Positions 8,975-18,603 of a stretch of 64,000 bases of DNA are shown piece by piece; position 1 is the first letter of the stretch, and each line of letters begins with the position of its first letter. The notes beneath the pieces are model-generated. The model was not told the DNA's origin. It saw only the letters and a program-made list of their open reading frames with translations, and made no database searches. The position numbers and the translations under genes were made by a program. Source of the DNA: CAZEHS01 sp964424355 (lineage in GTDB: Bacteria > Bacillota > Clostridia > Peptostreptococcales > Acidaminobacteraceae). The stretch lies in the NCBI GenBank assembly GCA_964424355.1, contig CAYRIO010000013.1:12638-76637 (forward strand). The letters run 5' to 3'.

Positions 8975-9584
8975 AAGGGTTCGCCTTCTTTTCATATGCA
9001 ATGGTGGACCCTGCGCCATGTCCTGGGTAGACATCCGTCTGATCCGGAAGAGTGAACAGTTTCGTTTTAATGGATTTGACCAGCTGCTCATGATTTCCAC
9101 CATGAAGATCGGATCGCCCCACAGAAGCGCGGAAAAGCGTATCTCCAGTGATGACAAAATCATCCACGCGGAAGCAGACACCGCCACGGGTGTGACCCGG
9201 GGTATGAATCACCGTCAGGGTATGATCCCCGAAGGTCAGCTTTTGCCCTTCCTCGAGCAGGATATCCGCCGCAATGGATACCGCTACACCGCCGGTTTGC
9301 ACGGACAGATTCTTGGCAGGATCCGCCAGCATGTCTGCGTCCTTGCTATGAATTCCAATCTGAGCATCGGTGATCTGCTTCAGATCTGCCAGGGCACCGA
9401 TATGGTCCCCGTGACCGTGGGTCAGTAGAATATACTTCACCTGCAGTTCTTCCTTCTGAATAACTGCAGCGATATCGTCCAGATCCCCGCCGGGATCCAC
9501 CACGATGGCTTCTTTTGTTTTATCATCCGCAATAATATAGCAGTTTACGGCATATATGCCGGTCTGTAACCGTTTGAAAATCAT
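8964..9584 (-). CDS. MBL-fold metallo-hydrolase (glyoxalase II-like)
   Basis: A 206-residue metallo-beta-lactamase fold protein. The HxHxDH metal motif is THGHGDHIGA (near residue 56), with later ligands TPGHTRGG (about 131), ITGDTLF and YPGHG. Short GloB-like proteins of this type in Clostridia are annotated as hydroxyacylglutathione hydrolase, although such bacteria usually lack glutathione; the natural thioester substrate is unknown. It sits between dtd and hemZ and overlaps hemZ by 11 bases. Confidence 0.85.
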   Translation of the reverse strand: MIFKRLQTGIYAVNCYIIADDKTKEAIVVDPGGDLDDIAAVIQKEELQVKYILLTHGHGDHIGALADLKQITDAQIGIHSKDADMLADPAKNLSVQTGGVAVSIAADILLEEGQKLTFGDHTLTVIHTPGHTRGGVCFRVDDFVITGDTLFRASVGRSDLHGGNHEQLVKSIKTKLFTLPDQTDVYPGHGAGSTIAYEKKANPYVR

Positions 9585-9633
9585 GAAGCACCTCGTTTAT
9601 GAATAGTTATGGCCATCGTCCGCCATTGTGTGA

Positions 9634-10083
9634 TTAAAAGGTTTTCTTGCTGTCGATCAGCAAGGTCACCGGTCCATCATTGTCGATGCGTACCACCATA
9701 TGCTGCTGGAACTGGCCGGTTTCAACGACAATCCCCAGCGCACGGCTCTGCCCTACGAAGGCCTCATACAGATCGTTGGCAATCTCGGGCCTGGCTGCAC
9801 TGGAAAATCCGGGGCGCCGTCCCTTCCGGGTATCCCCCATCAGGGTGAACTGCGAAACCACCAGCAAGGCCCCCCCCACATCTTGGATAGACAGATTCAT
9901 TTTCTCCTCTGCATCTTCAAAAATCCGGAGATTCGTGATCTTATCCACCATGTAGGCCACATCGGCCTCGGTATCGCCCTGTTCAACGCCTAAAAGAACC
10001 ATCAGGCCCATGCCGATGCGCCCCACTTCCTGGTCTGCCACCGTCACATGGGATTCTGAAACCCTTTGAACCACTGCACGCAT
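9634..10083 (-). CDS. dtd: D-aminoacyl-tRNA deacylase
   Basis: A 149-residue DTD protein that hydrolyses D-amino acids from mischarged tRNAs. Seen: MRAVVQRV N-terminus, the SQFTL catalytic motif (near residue 77) and the Gly-cisPro-type motif DGPVTLLID near the C-terminus. Two in-frame ATGs occur at 10089 and 10083; GAGG lies only 2 bases from the first and 8 from the second, so 10083 is preferred. It follows rel by 18 bases, the common Firmicutes rel-dtd pairing. Confidence 0.95.
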   Translation of the reverse strand: MRAVVQRVSESHVTVADQEVGRIGMGLMVLLGVEQGDTEADVAYMVDKITNLRIFEDAEEKMNLSIQDVGGALLVVSQFTLMGDTRKGRRPGFSSAARPEIANDLYEAFVGQSRALGIVVETGQFQQHMVVRIDNDGPVTLLIDSKKTF

Positions 10084-10101
10084 ACGCATATCCTCTACTT
10101 C

Positions 10102-12315
10102 TTATGATGTGACCCGCTTCACTTCAATGACTTCCGGCATGCTGCGGAAGCGGGATATCAGCTTTTTAAGCTGCTCTGAGTCGGTGATCTCCATGCTGAG
10201 ATTGATGATGGCGACCTCGTCCCGGGTCCGTTTGGCATTGACCCCCACCACCAACACGTGCATATCCGCCATCAGTGCCGTAATCTCGGTTAGAAGCCCC
10301 TTTCGGTCCGGTGCGATGATCTGCACCTCAGAAAGGTAAGCGACATTGGCATCCTTGATCCATTCCACTTCGATGAAACGGTTTTCAGAGCCCTCGGACC
10401 CTTCAAAGTTGGGACAGTCGGCCCGGTGGATCGTAACGCCCCGCCCCCGGGTGATATAGCCGATGATCTGGTCACCCGGAACCGGATTACAGCATTTTGC
10501 AAATCGAATCAGCATATTATCGATGCCCCGAACCTGAACGCCCTGATCATTGGTGGGTTTGGGTCGTGGCTTCGCATGCTCTACCTTCACCACATGGGTA
10601 TGGCTCTGACCATGGGCGATGGCGTCCTGATCCGCTTTGATTTTTTTCTGAAGTTCCTTCTCTTTTTCTTCATCCTTGATTTTTTCACGGATTTTCGGCA
10701 TGACCTGACTCATCATGATGCCGCCGTATCCAATGGCTGCGAAGAGATCCTCCGCATCCTTGACACTGAGCCGTTTGATGATCGGCCCAATCCAGTCGGG
10801 CTTCATCAGGTCCTTGAAGTGGTAGCCGGACCGCCGGATTTCTCGCTCCAACATTTCCCGGCCCTTTTCGATGTTTTCTTCCCGGCGTTCCTTCTTGAAC
10901 CAGTGCTTGATCTTGTTGCGGGCCTGGGTACTCTTAACGAACTTCAACCAATCCCTGCTGGGACCCTGGCTGTTTTTAGCAGTGATGACTTCAACAATCT
11001 TGCCGTTTGTCAGTTTGAAATTCAGGGGCACGATGCGGCCATCCACTTTGGCACCCACACAGGCATTCCCGACACCTGAGTGGATCTTATAGGCGAAATC
11101 AACCGGGGTGGATCCGTCCGGCAGCTCCACCACTTCCCCTTTAGGCGTGAATACGAAGACCTGATTTTCAAATACATCCAGCTTTAGACTCTCAACAAAT
11201 TCCTGGGAATTGCTCATATCCTTTTCCCATTCCATCATCTGACGGAGCCAGGAAAGCTTATCTTCTATGTCGTTGGTGCCCTCCACCCCTTCTTTGTACT
11301 TCCAGTGGGCGGCAATACCGAATTCAGCGATCTTATGCATTTCCCAGGTACGGATCTGGATCTCGAAGGGTTCCCCCCCGGGGCCGATGACCGTGGTGTG
11401 CAGGGACTGATACATGTTGGGTTTGGGCATGGCGATGAAATCCTTGAACCGCCCAGGAATGGGTTTCCACAAGGTGTGAACGATCCCCAGGACGCCATAG
11501 CAATCCTTAACGGAATCCACCAGGACCCGAATGGCGGTCAGGTCGAAGATTTCGTTGAATTCCTTGTTTTGATGGTGCATTTTCTTGTAGATGCTGTAAA
11601 AATGTTTGGGCCTGCCGGTGATTTCAGCGTCGATACCGGATTCATCCAGATTGGAACGCATTTCACGGATGACTTCTGTAATCTCAGATTCCCGTTCGTC
11701 CCGCTTTTTATTGACCTTGGAAACCAGATCGTAATAGCCCTCCGGATCCATATAAAAAAGAGACAGGTCTTCCAGCTCCCATTTAATCCGGTGAATACCG
11801 AGGCGATGGGCGACGGGAGCAAAAATCTCCAAGGTTTCCAGTGCTTTTTCAATTTTCTTGTCATCCGGCATGAACTTCAGGGTCCGCATGTTGTGCAGAC
11901 GATCTGCCAGTTTGATGAAGATGACCCGGATATCTTTGGCCATGGCAATGAACATCTTGCGAAGACTTTCCGCCTGACGTTCTTCCTTGGATTCATAATG
12001 AATTTTTCCCAGCTTGGTAACACCGTCCACCAGCTCGGCAACCTGGGTTCCAAAAACCCGCTCAACCTCTTCATAGGTATAAACGGTGTCTTCGATGACA
12101 TCGTGAAGGAGACCCGCAATAATCGTATCTTCATCCATTTCAAGCTCCGCCAGGATGATGGATACCTGCACCGGATGGATAAAGTAATTCTCTCCGGACT
12201 TCCTGAACTGGCCGGTATGGGCACTGTCTCCGAATTGGTAGGCTTTTACGATGCGGGCTATATTCAGGTAAGGATTCAACTGTTCAAGCTTGGCTATATA
12301 GGTTTCCAGATTCAA
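10102..12315 (-). CDS. relA: bifunctional (p)ppGpp synthetase/hydrolase Rel
   Basis: A 737-residue long RelA/SpoT homologue. Domains: HD hydrolase with HDVIED near residue 70, synthetase domain (about 230-340) with the RFKD charge motif typical of bifunctional Rel enzymes, TGS (about 390-450), zinc-finger/helical region with CCNPVPGD near 590, and a C-terminal ACT domain. It makes and degrades the stringent-response alarmone at the ribosome. The start codon is TTG, behind GAGGTGGTG; no upstream in-frame ATG fits. apt lies upstream and is separated by a terminator. Confidence 0.95.
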   Translation of the reverse strand: MNLETYIAKLEQLNPYLNIARIVKAYQFGDSAHTGQFRKSGENYFIHPVQVSIILAELEMDEDTIIAGLLHDVIEDTVYTYEEVERVFGTQVAELVDGVTKLGKIHYESKEERQAESLRKMFIAMAKDIRVIFIKLADRLHNMRTLKFMPDDKKIEKALETLEIFAPVAHRLGIHRIKWELEDLSLFYMDPEGYYDLVSKVNKKRDERESEITEVIREMRSNLDESGIDAEITGRPKHFYSIYKKMHHQNKEFNEIFDLTAIRVLVDSVKDCYGVLGIVHTLWKPIPGRFKDFIAMPKPNMYQSLHTTVIGPGGEPFEIQIRTWEMHKIAEFGIAAHWKYKEGVEGTNDIEDKLSWLRQMMEWEKDMSNSQEFVESLKLDVFENQVFVFTPKGEVVELPDGSTPVDFAYKIHSGVGNACVGAKVDGRIVPLNFKLTNGKIVEVITAKNSQGPSRDWLKFVKSTQARNKIKHWFKKERREENIEKGREMLEREIRRSGYHFKDLMKPDWIGPIIKRLSVKDAEDLFAAIGYGGIMMSQVMPKIREKIKDEEKEKELQKKIKADQDAIAHGQSHTHVVKVEHAKPRPKPTNDQGVQVRGIDNMLIRFAKCCNPVPGDQIIGYITRGRGVTIHRADCPNFEGSEGSENRFIEVEWIKDANVAYLSEVQIIAPDRKGLLTEITALMADMHVLVVGVNAKRTRDEVAIINLSMEITDSEQLKKLISRFRSMPEVIEVKRVTS

Positions 12316-12427
12316 GTGCTCACCACCTCAGGCTGCTTCATCATATGTCCGGCATGCTTGTATACAGTATTCCTATCGCATTTTGATGATTATCATCCAT
12401 TATAACGTATCTTCTATATCAGTACAA

Positions 12428-12457
12428 TAAAAAGAGCCGGAAGTTCCCTCCCGGCCC
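12428..12457 (-). terminator. terminator after apt
   Basis: On the minus strand a GGGCCGG / CCGGCTC stem followed by TTTTTATT. It separates apt from rel, so rel probably has its own start of transcription in 12316-12427, where I see no clear promoter. Confidence 0.8.
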
Positions 12458-12472
12458 TGAATCATACCTTGA

Positions 12473-12985
12473 TTAATACTGAAGCACCGAATGAACCGGT
12501 ATGTTTCCCAGTTTGGCGCGTCCCCCCAGGAATCCCAATTCGATGAGGAACACCGCGGACACAACGGTTCCGCCCAGCTTTTCGACCATATCGGCAACCG
12601 CTCGGACCGTGCCTCCCGTAGCCAACAGATCATCAACAATGACAACCCGATCTCCCGGTTTTACGGCGTCCGTATGCATTTCAAGCACATCGGTACCGTA
12701 CTCCAAAGCGTATTCGTAGCTCAGGGTCTCATAAGGGAGCTTCCCTGGTTTCCGTACGGGCACAAATCCCTTTCCGGTAGCGAAAGCCATGGGGGCAGCG
12801 AAGATGAATCCTCTGGCTTCCGGTCCGATGATCATATCAAATTCCTGGCCTTGAAGCAGGGCAACGCAGTTATTCACTGCCTCCTGATAGGCTGGGCCGT
12901 CCTGCAGCAGGGTGGTGATGTCCTTAAAGCTGATTCCCTTTTTGGGGAAATTTTCCACCACGCGGATTTTACTGTCCAGATTCAT
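12473..12985 (-). CDS. apt: adenine phosphoribosyltransferase
   Basis: A 170-residue type I phosphoribosyltransferase that converts adenine and PRPP to AMP. The PRPP-binding motif VVIVDDLLATGGT is near residue 120, and GPEARGFIF near 60 is characteristic of APT. The start at 12985 follows AGGAGG by five bases; an in-frame ATG 18 bases earlier lies upstream of this site and is rejected. It follows recJ by about 35 bases, as in many Firmicutes (recJ-apt-rel). Confidence 0.96.
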   Translation of the reverse strand: MNLDSKIRVVENFPKKGISFKDITTLLQDGPAYQEAVNNCVALLQGQEFDMIIGPEARGFIFAAPMAFATGKGFVPVRKPGKLPYETLSYEYALEYGTDVLEMHTDAVKPGDRVVIVDDLLATGGTVRAVADMVEKLGGTVVSAVFLIELGFLGGRAKLGNIPVHSVLQY

Positions 12986-13019
12986 GGATGCCTCCTGGTT
13001 CATGTTTTTGATTGGATTG

Positions 13020-15494
13020 TCAGATCATTTGTTTGATAATGGCCGATTTGAGGGCCATCAGATAGCGGTAAGACTCCGAATCCACGATGTTCAGCCGTTC
13101 TCCAGAGTAAGGGACCAGTGTGTAGTGGTAGCCCCCCTCACACGGCTCCCGCCGAAGAAGGCCATTCTCTGTCAAGACCCATAGGCGGACCTCTTCTTTG
13201 AGTAGATCCACCGGGTCCTGACTGTCGTCTTCAAAACGGGTGTCATGTAAAATACGGGCTCCCGTCTGCCGCAGCTCCCGGTATGTTCCTGCCAGAGCGT
13301 CCTTTGAGGGCACCAGTTGGTCCAATATCCCTACGGTCCCATCGCCAACAGGTTTATTATATAAGATTCCCACACTTTTGCAACCAACTTTCCCCCAGGT
13401 ATAAACCCCGTGGAGCGGCGGCCGTTCCCACAAGAGCAGGGTATCGATCTCTTCAGCCTTCAGAACCGCAAAATCCGGGTTAATGACAACCGCCTGCAAT
13501 ATTTCGGGGGAACAACCTCCGAAATAGACCGGAATCCGATGAGGCGATTCCGTATCCTGAAGCTGAGCCATTAGATTCTCAAAGGCCTCCGGAGTCCAGA
13601 GAAAAATCCTGAGTGTGCCGGCCCCTTTGTGCCTCTGGATATCCGTAATGCCTGACGGATCCGCCGCTGGCCAGGAATCGGCGTCCGCAGTCCCCGGTCC
13701 GGCTTTGGGCACAAGCGCCAGGGAACTGTATGCCCGCCAATACGAGGCCCAGTACAGGCGGAACATTTTCTGATGCGTATAAAGACCCCACTGCCGAATC
13801 CGCGCATCCCGCATTTGGAGTTGAAGGGATTCAACGCCGTTGAAGACATTCCGTTCCAATACAAAAGCCAGATCCACCTGCTGGCCCGGCATGAATCGAC
13901 CGGGGTTGGGCCAACGAAAACCGATGGCCTCAAAGATACGGTTGCCATCATGGGTGACCAGCTTCACATGCTCCTGGTTTTTTCCCATCAGGCGCCGCTG
14001 GTCAACCGTCAGCCCCTTATAGAGAAAAACCGGCTTGGGGTTTCCTGGTCCGAAGGGCTCCAGGGTATCCAGATCATCCAGCAGGGAAAACTGAAGTTGT
14101 GATGCATCCAAGATGCATTCCGCATGGATGCGGGGGATCAGATCCTCTTCTTTCAAGGCATCCTGGGCATAGGTGTTCAAAGCGGTGCGCAGAGCGTCGA
14201 TCTGTTCCTGATCCAGGGTCATGCCTGCCGCCATTTCGTGGCCCCCGAACTTAAGCAGAAGACCCTGAGCGGAGCAGAGGGCTTCAAAAAGGTTAAACCC
14301 TGCAATGCTCCGGGCGGACCCTTTCGCCATCCCAGCATCTTTATTCAGAAGAATGCAAGGCCTGTAGTAACGCTCCACAATCCGCGAGGCGACAATCCCG
14401 ATGACTCCGGGATGCCAGCCTTCTCCTGCAACCACCAGGACCCGCTGACTTTGGTGATCGGGTTGGCTTTGCAGGGCCTGGATGGCCTCCTCGAATATCT
14501 GTTTTTCAATCCGCTGCCGCTCTTCATTCAGGGCGGTCAATTCCTCTGAAAGACCCATCGCCGCTTCCGGGTCTTCCGTGATTAAAAGCTCCACACCCTT
14601 TTGCGGCTGGTCGATACGGCCCGCGGCATTGATCCGCGGCGCCAGCATGAACCCGATCTGTCCGGTGCTGACCTTTTTCGGATCCACTCCGGCGCTTTTC
14701 ATCAGGGCGGATGCCCCGGGCACCGGGTATTTTCTGAGGGCTTCGATGCCGTGTTTCACCAACACCCGATTCTCCCCGATCAACGGCACAATATCCGCAA
14801 CGGTACCCAGAGCGGCAATTTGAAAGAGTTCATGGGCTATTGGTTCCTTCAGGAAGTCCGGGGCCAGTGCCTGTGCCAGCTTGAATGCAATGCCCACACC
14901 GGAAAGGGCTTTTTCCGGGTAGGAACAATCCGCCTGTTTGGGATTGATGACCGCAGCAGCATCCGGAAGAATTGCCTGAGGCTCATGGTGATCGGTGATG
15001 ATGACATCCATCCCCAGGCTTCGGGCCTGCTCCACATGGTCCACTGAGGTGATGCCGCAGTCCACGCTGATCATCAGATCGCAGCCCATCTCCCGGACGC
15101 GTCGAACGCCTGCCTCGCTGATTCCATACCCTTCTTCCAACCGGTCAGGAATATAGTAGGATACCGGGTACCCCATCCATTTAAAAAAACGGCAGAGCAG
15201 GCTGATAGCCGTGATGCCGTCCACATCATAATCACCGTAGATCCAAATCCGTTGGTTTTTCCCAATGGCTTCATGGATCCTCTCCGTTGCCGGAAGCATC
15301 CCCTTCATGATAAAGGGATCCAACAATTTATCCAGTGTGGGATTTAAAAATGCTTCCACATCTTCTTTATTCGTCAAACCCCTGCCAACGAGTATTCGGG
15401 CAAGAACCTCTGATACCTTCAGATCCTCTGACAGGGACCGGACCAGAGCCTGGTCGGCTTCTCTTACCCGCCAGATCTTATCAAAGTGTTTCAT
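13020..15494 (-). CDS. recJ: single-stranded-DNA exonuclease RecJ
   Basis: An 824-residue RecJ. The DHH phosphoesterase motifs are YGDYDVDGITA (near residue 80) and TDHHEP (near 150); the DHHA1 motif KFGGHEMAAGM is near 410, followed by an OB-like region. The last 250 residues form a C-terminal domain of the kind found in Bacillus-type RecJ, so the length is normal for Firmicutes. It degrades single-stranded DNA 5' to 3' in recombination and repair. Its ATG overlaps the stop of the upstream LapA-like gene (ATGA). Confidence 0.95.
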   Translation of the reverse strand: MKHFDKIWRVREADQALVRSLSEDLKVSEVLARILVGRGLTNKEDVEAFLNPTLDKLLDPFIMKGMLPATERIHEAIGKNQRIWIYGDYDVDGITAISLLCRFFKWMGYPVSYYIPDRLEEGYGISEAGVRRVREMGCDLMISVDCGITSVDHVEQARSLGMDVIITDHHEPQAILPDAAAVINPKQADCSYPEKALSGVGIAFKLAQALAPDFLKEPIAHELFQIAALGTVADIVPLIGENRVLVKHGIEALRKYPVPGASALMKSAGVDPKKVSTGQIGFMLAPRINAAGRIDQPQKGVELLITEDPEAAMGLSEELTALNEERQRIEKQIFEEAIQALQSQPDHQSQRVLVVAGEGWHPGVIGIVASRIVERYYRPCILLNKDAGMAKGSARSIAGFNLFEALCSAQGLLLKFGGHEMAAGMTLDQEQIDALRTALNTYAQDALKEEDLIPRIHAECILDASQLQFSLLDDLDTLEPFGPGNPKPVFLYKGLTVDQRRLMGKNQEHVKLVTHDGNRIFEAIGFRWPNPGRFMPGQQVDLAFVLERNVFNGVESLQLQMRDARIRQWGLYTHQKMFRLYWASYWRAYSSLALVPKAGPGTADADSWPAADPSGITDIQRHKGAGTLRIFLWTPEAFENLMAQLQDTESPHRIPVYFGGCSPEILQAVVINPDFAVLKAEEIDTLLLWERPPLHGVYTWGKVGCKSVGILYNKPVGDGTVGILDQLVPSKDALAGTYRELRQTGARILHDTRFEDDSQDPVDLLKEEVRLWVLTENGLLRREPCEGGYHYTLVPYSGERLNIVDSESYRYLMALKSAIIKQMI

Positions 15495-15829
15495 AGCGTG
15501 TCCTTGCTCCCCGATGTACTCTCCGATACAGAGGGAGCACTCTCCGCCTTCACGGTATTCAGTTTGGCACGACAGCTGTCCAGATCCGACTCGGTAAGCT
15601 TCAGCTTCTTCTCCAGTTCTCTGATGCGGAGCTTATTCTTGATTCGTGGAACCATATCGACGGTATATCCCGCAAGTGCCCCAATGAATGCGGAACCCAG
15701 GATGACCAGGGCCAAAGACGCGTTATAGCTGCTGAATATCAGATTCACTTTTACTGGTGAGGCATTGAGTGCCGCAAATAACGTTACCGCCACTGCAAAG
15801 ATCAGCCAAATGATGAAATAGAACTGCAT
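15491..15829 (-). CDS. LapA-domain membrane protein
   Basis: A 112-residue protein with two membrane segments (about residues 5-25 and 38-58) and a C-terminal coiled coil (65-95), the layout of LapA-domain (DUF1049) proteins, which in proteobacteria help in lipopolysaccharide assembly; the Gram-positive role is unknown. The start at 15829 follows AGGAGG by six bases. It overlaps recJ by four bases and is probably co-transcribed with it. Confidence 0.8.
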   Translation of the reverse strand: MQFYFIIWLIFAVAVTLFAALNASPVKVNLIFSSYNASLALVILGSAFIGALAGYTVDMVPRIKNKLRIRELEKKLKLTESDLDSCRAKLNTVKAESAPSVSESTSGSKDTL

Positions 15830-15876
15830 GGTTTTCCTCCTCATTTTAAGACTGACTCCATTATAACAAAAAAAAT

Positions 15877-15902
15877 AAGAAGGGGCATCTGTGCCCCTTC
15901 TT
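15877..15902 (-). terminator. terminator after secDF
   Basis: Perfect 11-bp stem AAGAAGGGGCA / TGCCCCTTCTT with a 4-nt loop, followed on the minus strand by a run of eight T residues after an A. Confidence 0.93.
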
Positions 15903-15916
15903 TTAAATACTGTGAA

Positions 15917-16786
15917 TTAAGCAAGCTGTGTTTTCTGGCGTTTTTTGATAAAGCTCCAGATGGGACTGGCGATACAGATGGAGGAATAGGTTCCAGCGAT
16001 AATCCCCACCATCAGCGGGAATGTAAAGTTCTTGATCGACTCCACACCATAGACATACAGCAAGGCGATGACAATGGTCGTGATACCGGATGTGATCAGG
16101 GAACGTCGAAGCGTCTCCATGATACTCAGATCTGCCAGTTCATCATAATTGTTCTTCTTAAGGAATCTGACATTCTCACGGATTCTGTCGAAGATAACCA
16201 CGGTGTCCATGACGGAGTAACCGAGAACCGTCAGCACCGCTGCGATGAAGGAGATGTCAATGGGGATATAGAAGATCGCATAGATTGCCAAAACGATGAA
16301 CACGTCGTGCAGCAGCGCCACAACCGTTGCAAGTCCGAAAATAATTTCGAATCGGAAGGTGATGTACGCTAAAATGCAGATACAGGACGCCAGAATGCCA
16401 TAAATGGCCTTCATTTCGATTTCCTGGCCCACTGCGGGCCCTAATTGCTCCACGCTTATCAATGCTTTCTCATCAAGATTGAAATCCTTCTGGAGAGCGT
16501 CGAATACCTTGTTACGGTCCGCATTGACCAAGTTGGTCTTTGTCCGTATGATGATATCTTTTTTCTCCACGCCGGAGTGGATAATCTCTGGAGCCAGCTT
16601 GAATGCTGCGATGGAGTCCTCTACCGCCTGCACTTCAACCACTTTACCCATATGAACCTGCATGATGGTACCGCCGGTAAAGTCAATTCCGATGTTCAGG
16701 CCACGGCTCAAGCCAAAGACCAGGCCTACCAGGATAATGGCCAGGGACAGCGAAAACCAGATCTTTCGTTTAGACATGATATGCAT
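15917..16786 (-). CDS. secF: protein translocase subunit SecF
   Basis: A 289-residue SecF with six membrane segments, the N-terminal GIDFTGGTIMQV motif (near residue 32) and the C-terminal half motif GYSVMDTVVIFDRIREN. SecF works with SecD to drive late steps of Sec export using the proton or sodium gradient. It starts three bases after the secD stop with AAGGAGG; both are separate genes, unlike the fused SecDF of Bacillus. Confidence 0.96.
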   Translation of the reverse strand: MHIMSKRKIWFSLSLAIILVGLVFGLSRGLNIGIDFTGGTIMQVHMGKVVEVQAVEDSIAAFKLAPEIIHSGVEKKDIIIRTKTNLVNADRNKVFDALQKDFNLDEKALISVEQLGPAVGQEIEMKAIYGILASCICILAYITFRFEIIFGLATVVALLHDVFIVLAIYAIFYIPIDISFIAAVLTVLGYSVMDTVVIFDRIRENVRFLKKNNYDELADLSIMETLRRSLITSGITTIVIALLYVYGVESIKNFTFPLMVGIIAGTYSSICIASPIWSFIKKRQKTQLA

Positions 16787-16789
16787 GGA

Positions 16790-18091
16790 CTAGGCCTCCT
16801 TTTTGACGCCGTAGAGCGCTGGATTGTTCAGCTTCTCGAATCCGATCAGTTCGATCATCTGAGTCCGGGTAACGATGATAGAAGTCATCATGCTGATGAC
16901 GAGACCGATCATCAAGGTAACAGCAAAACCTTTAATGGGGCCTTCACCGATGAAATACAGCACCAGGGCGACAATCATCGTTGTCGTATTGGAGTCGATG
17001 ACGGTTCGAAGAGCCTTTTGGAAGCCCGAAGTGACTGCCGAACGGACAGATTTCCCATCCCGCATATCTTCTTTGATCCGCTCAAAAATAATGACATTGG
17101 CATCTATCGCCATCCCGACGGCGAGGACAATCCCCGCGACCCCCGGAAGCGTCAGTGTTGCCCCCATACCAACCATGCTGAACAGAACCAGGGCTGCGTA
17201 CAGCACCAGACTCAGACAGGCCACAAAACCCGGCAGACGGTAGTAGAGCGTCATAAAGATGACAATCAGCAGGAACCCGATTTTAGAGGCCTTGATTGCG
17301 TTGGTCAGGGAATCTTTACCCAAGGTAGGTCCGATGACTGAGGTTTGTACCTCTTTCAAGTCAGCAGGCAACGCACCACCCCGAATCAGGGCGGCGAGGC
17401 CTGAAGCCTCATCGGCGGTAAAGGTTCCGGTGATCTGGGCATTCCCGTCGGGAATCGGTTTGTCCGCCCGCGGAGCGGTAATGACCTTTCCATCAAGCAA
17501 AATAGCTATTTGAAGTCCACCAGCCTGAGCAGCCAGAGTCGTCATTTCACCGAATTTCACACCGCCCACCTTATCGAACTCCAAGGATACTGCGGGTTTC
17601 CCTTGCTGATCTGCTACAAAACGTGAGTTTTGAACATTATCGCCTGTCAGCATCACTTCACCCATGGCATAATCGTACTGCATGCCATCTTGTACCATAA
17701 ACTGTGGGTTCACTAATGCGAACTCCAGCTTTGCGGTTTCGCCGACCTGCTTGATGGCCGCATTGGCATCGGCAACGCCGGGCAGTTCGATCCGAACCCG
17801 ATTTGAACCGCTGACGGTTACTTTAGGCTCTGTGAGGCCCATTTCATTGATCCGCTTTTCCATGACTGCACGGACTTGCTCCATCAGTGCTTTGAGCTCA
17901 GCTCCGGTCTTGTCTGTTTGAGCTTCATAAACCAAAACAACGCCGCCCTCAATATCCAGACCCAGTTTCATAGAATCCGCAATTGATTTGACACCAACGC
18001 CACCTACAGAGATACCGAATATCGCCGCGTAAGTGATTACTGCAATCATTGCCCAAATGCCGATCAGTATTGATAAGTTTTTCCCGCTCAT
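16790..18091 (-). CDS. secD: protein translocase subunit SecD
   Basis: A 433-residue SecD with an N-terminal membrane segment, GLDIEGGVVLVYE (near residue 45), a periplasmic P1 region shorter than in E. coli, and a C-terminal six-segment RND module containing GMAIDANVIIFERIKED. It is the partner of SecF in the membrane. It lies 11 bases after the gamma-carbonic anhydrase gene. Confidence 0.96.
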   Translation of the reverse strand: MSGKNLSILIGIWAMIAVITYAAIFGISVGGVGVKSIADSMKLGLDIEGGVVLVYEAQTDKTGAELKALMEQVRAVMEKRINEMGLTEPKVTVSGSNRVRIELPGVADANAAIKQVGETAKLEFALVNPQFMVQDGMQYDYAMGEVMLTGDNVQNSRFVADQQGKPAVSLEFDKVGGVKFGEMTTLAAQAGGLQIAILLDGKVITAPRADKPIPDGNAQITGTFTADEASGLAALIRGGALPADLKEVQTSVIGPTLGKDSLTNAIKASKIGFLLIVIFMTLYYRLPGFVACLSLVLYAALVLFSMVGMGATLTLPGVAGIVLAVGMAIDANVIIFERIKEDMRDGKSVRSAVTSGFQKALRTVIDSNTTTMIVALVLYFIGEGPIKGFAVTLMIGLVISMMTSIIVTRTQMIELIGFEKLNNPALYGVKKEA

Positions 18092-18102
18092 ATCGAGCCC
18101 CC

Positions 18103-18603
18103 TTACCGATGTTTGTCAGCTAAAAGCGCATAGTGTTCCGCGCTTTGCTTCAAACTTCGAATTTCTGCTTCTGTTAAATCTCTTACGACCTTTGCGGGCG
18201 ACCCCACCACCAAGCTTCGGGCGGGAACCCTTTTTCCGGGAGGAATCAGCGTTCCTGCTCCGATGATCACCTGATCTTCAATCACAGCGCCATTGAGAAT
18301 GATGGAGCCCATTCCAACCAGCACTTCGTTGCCAATCGCACAGCCGTGAAGGATTGCACTATGCCCCACCGTAACATGGCTGCCAACACTGCAGGTTTCT
18401 GACCCTGTGATATGCATGACACAGTTATCCTGTATATTGGAGTAGGCACCGATGCTAATGTGATTATCATCACCCCGTATGACTGCTCCATACCAGATGC
18501 TGGCTTTTGAATCTACCTGCACGTGACCGATCACCTGAGCCGATTCCGCGACAAAGGCATCTGGAGCGATCTGAGGCTGCGCCTCCTGATATTTCAAAAT
18601 CAT
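18103..18603 (-). CDS. gamma-carbonic anhydrase family hexapeptide protein
   Basis: A 166-residue left-handed beta-helix protein of the gamma-CA/YrdA group, with repeated hexapeptide turns and three candidate zinc histidines (CVMH, then VGHSAILHG). The family forms trimers; some are carbonic anhydrases and many have no proven activity. The ATG at 18603 overlaps the scfB stop (ATGA) and follows GGAGG, so it is translationally coupled to scfB. This neighbourhood (scfB, gamma-CA, secD) probably reflects shared transcription only. Confidence 0.88.
   Translation of the reverse strand: MILKYQEAQPQIAPDAFVAESAQVIGHVQVDSKASIWYGAVIRGDDNHISIGAYSNIQDNCVMHITGSETCSVGSHVTVGHSAILHGCAIGNEVLVGMGSIILNGAVIEDQVIIGAGTLIPPGKRVPARSLVVGSPAKVVRDLTEAEIRSLKQSAEHYALLADKHR

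Noticed and set aside
11305..12405. Plus-strand open frame of 366 codons
   Set aside because: Antisense shadow of rel, whose domains and catalytic motifs are unambiguous.
13020..15494. RecJ with an unusual C-terminal extension
   Set aside because: The 824-residue length and extra C-terminal domain are normal for Firmicutes RecJ, so it is not a novel fusion.
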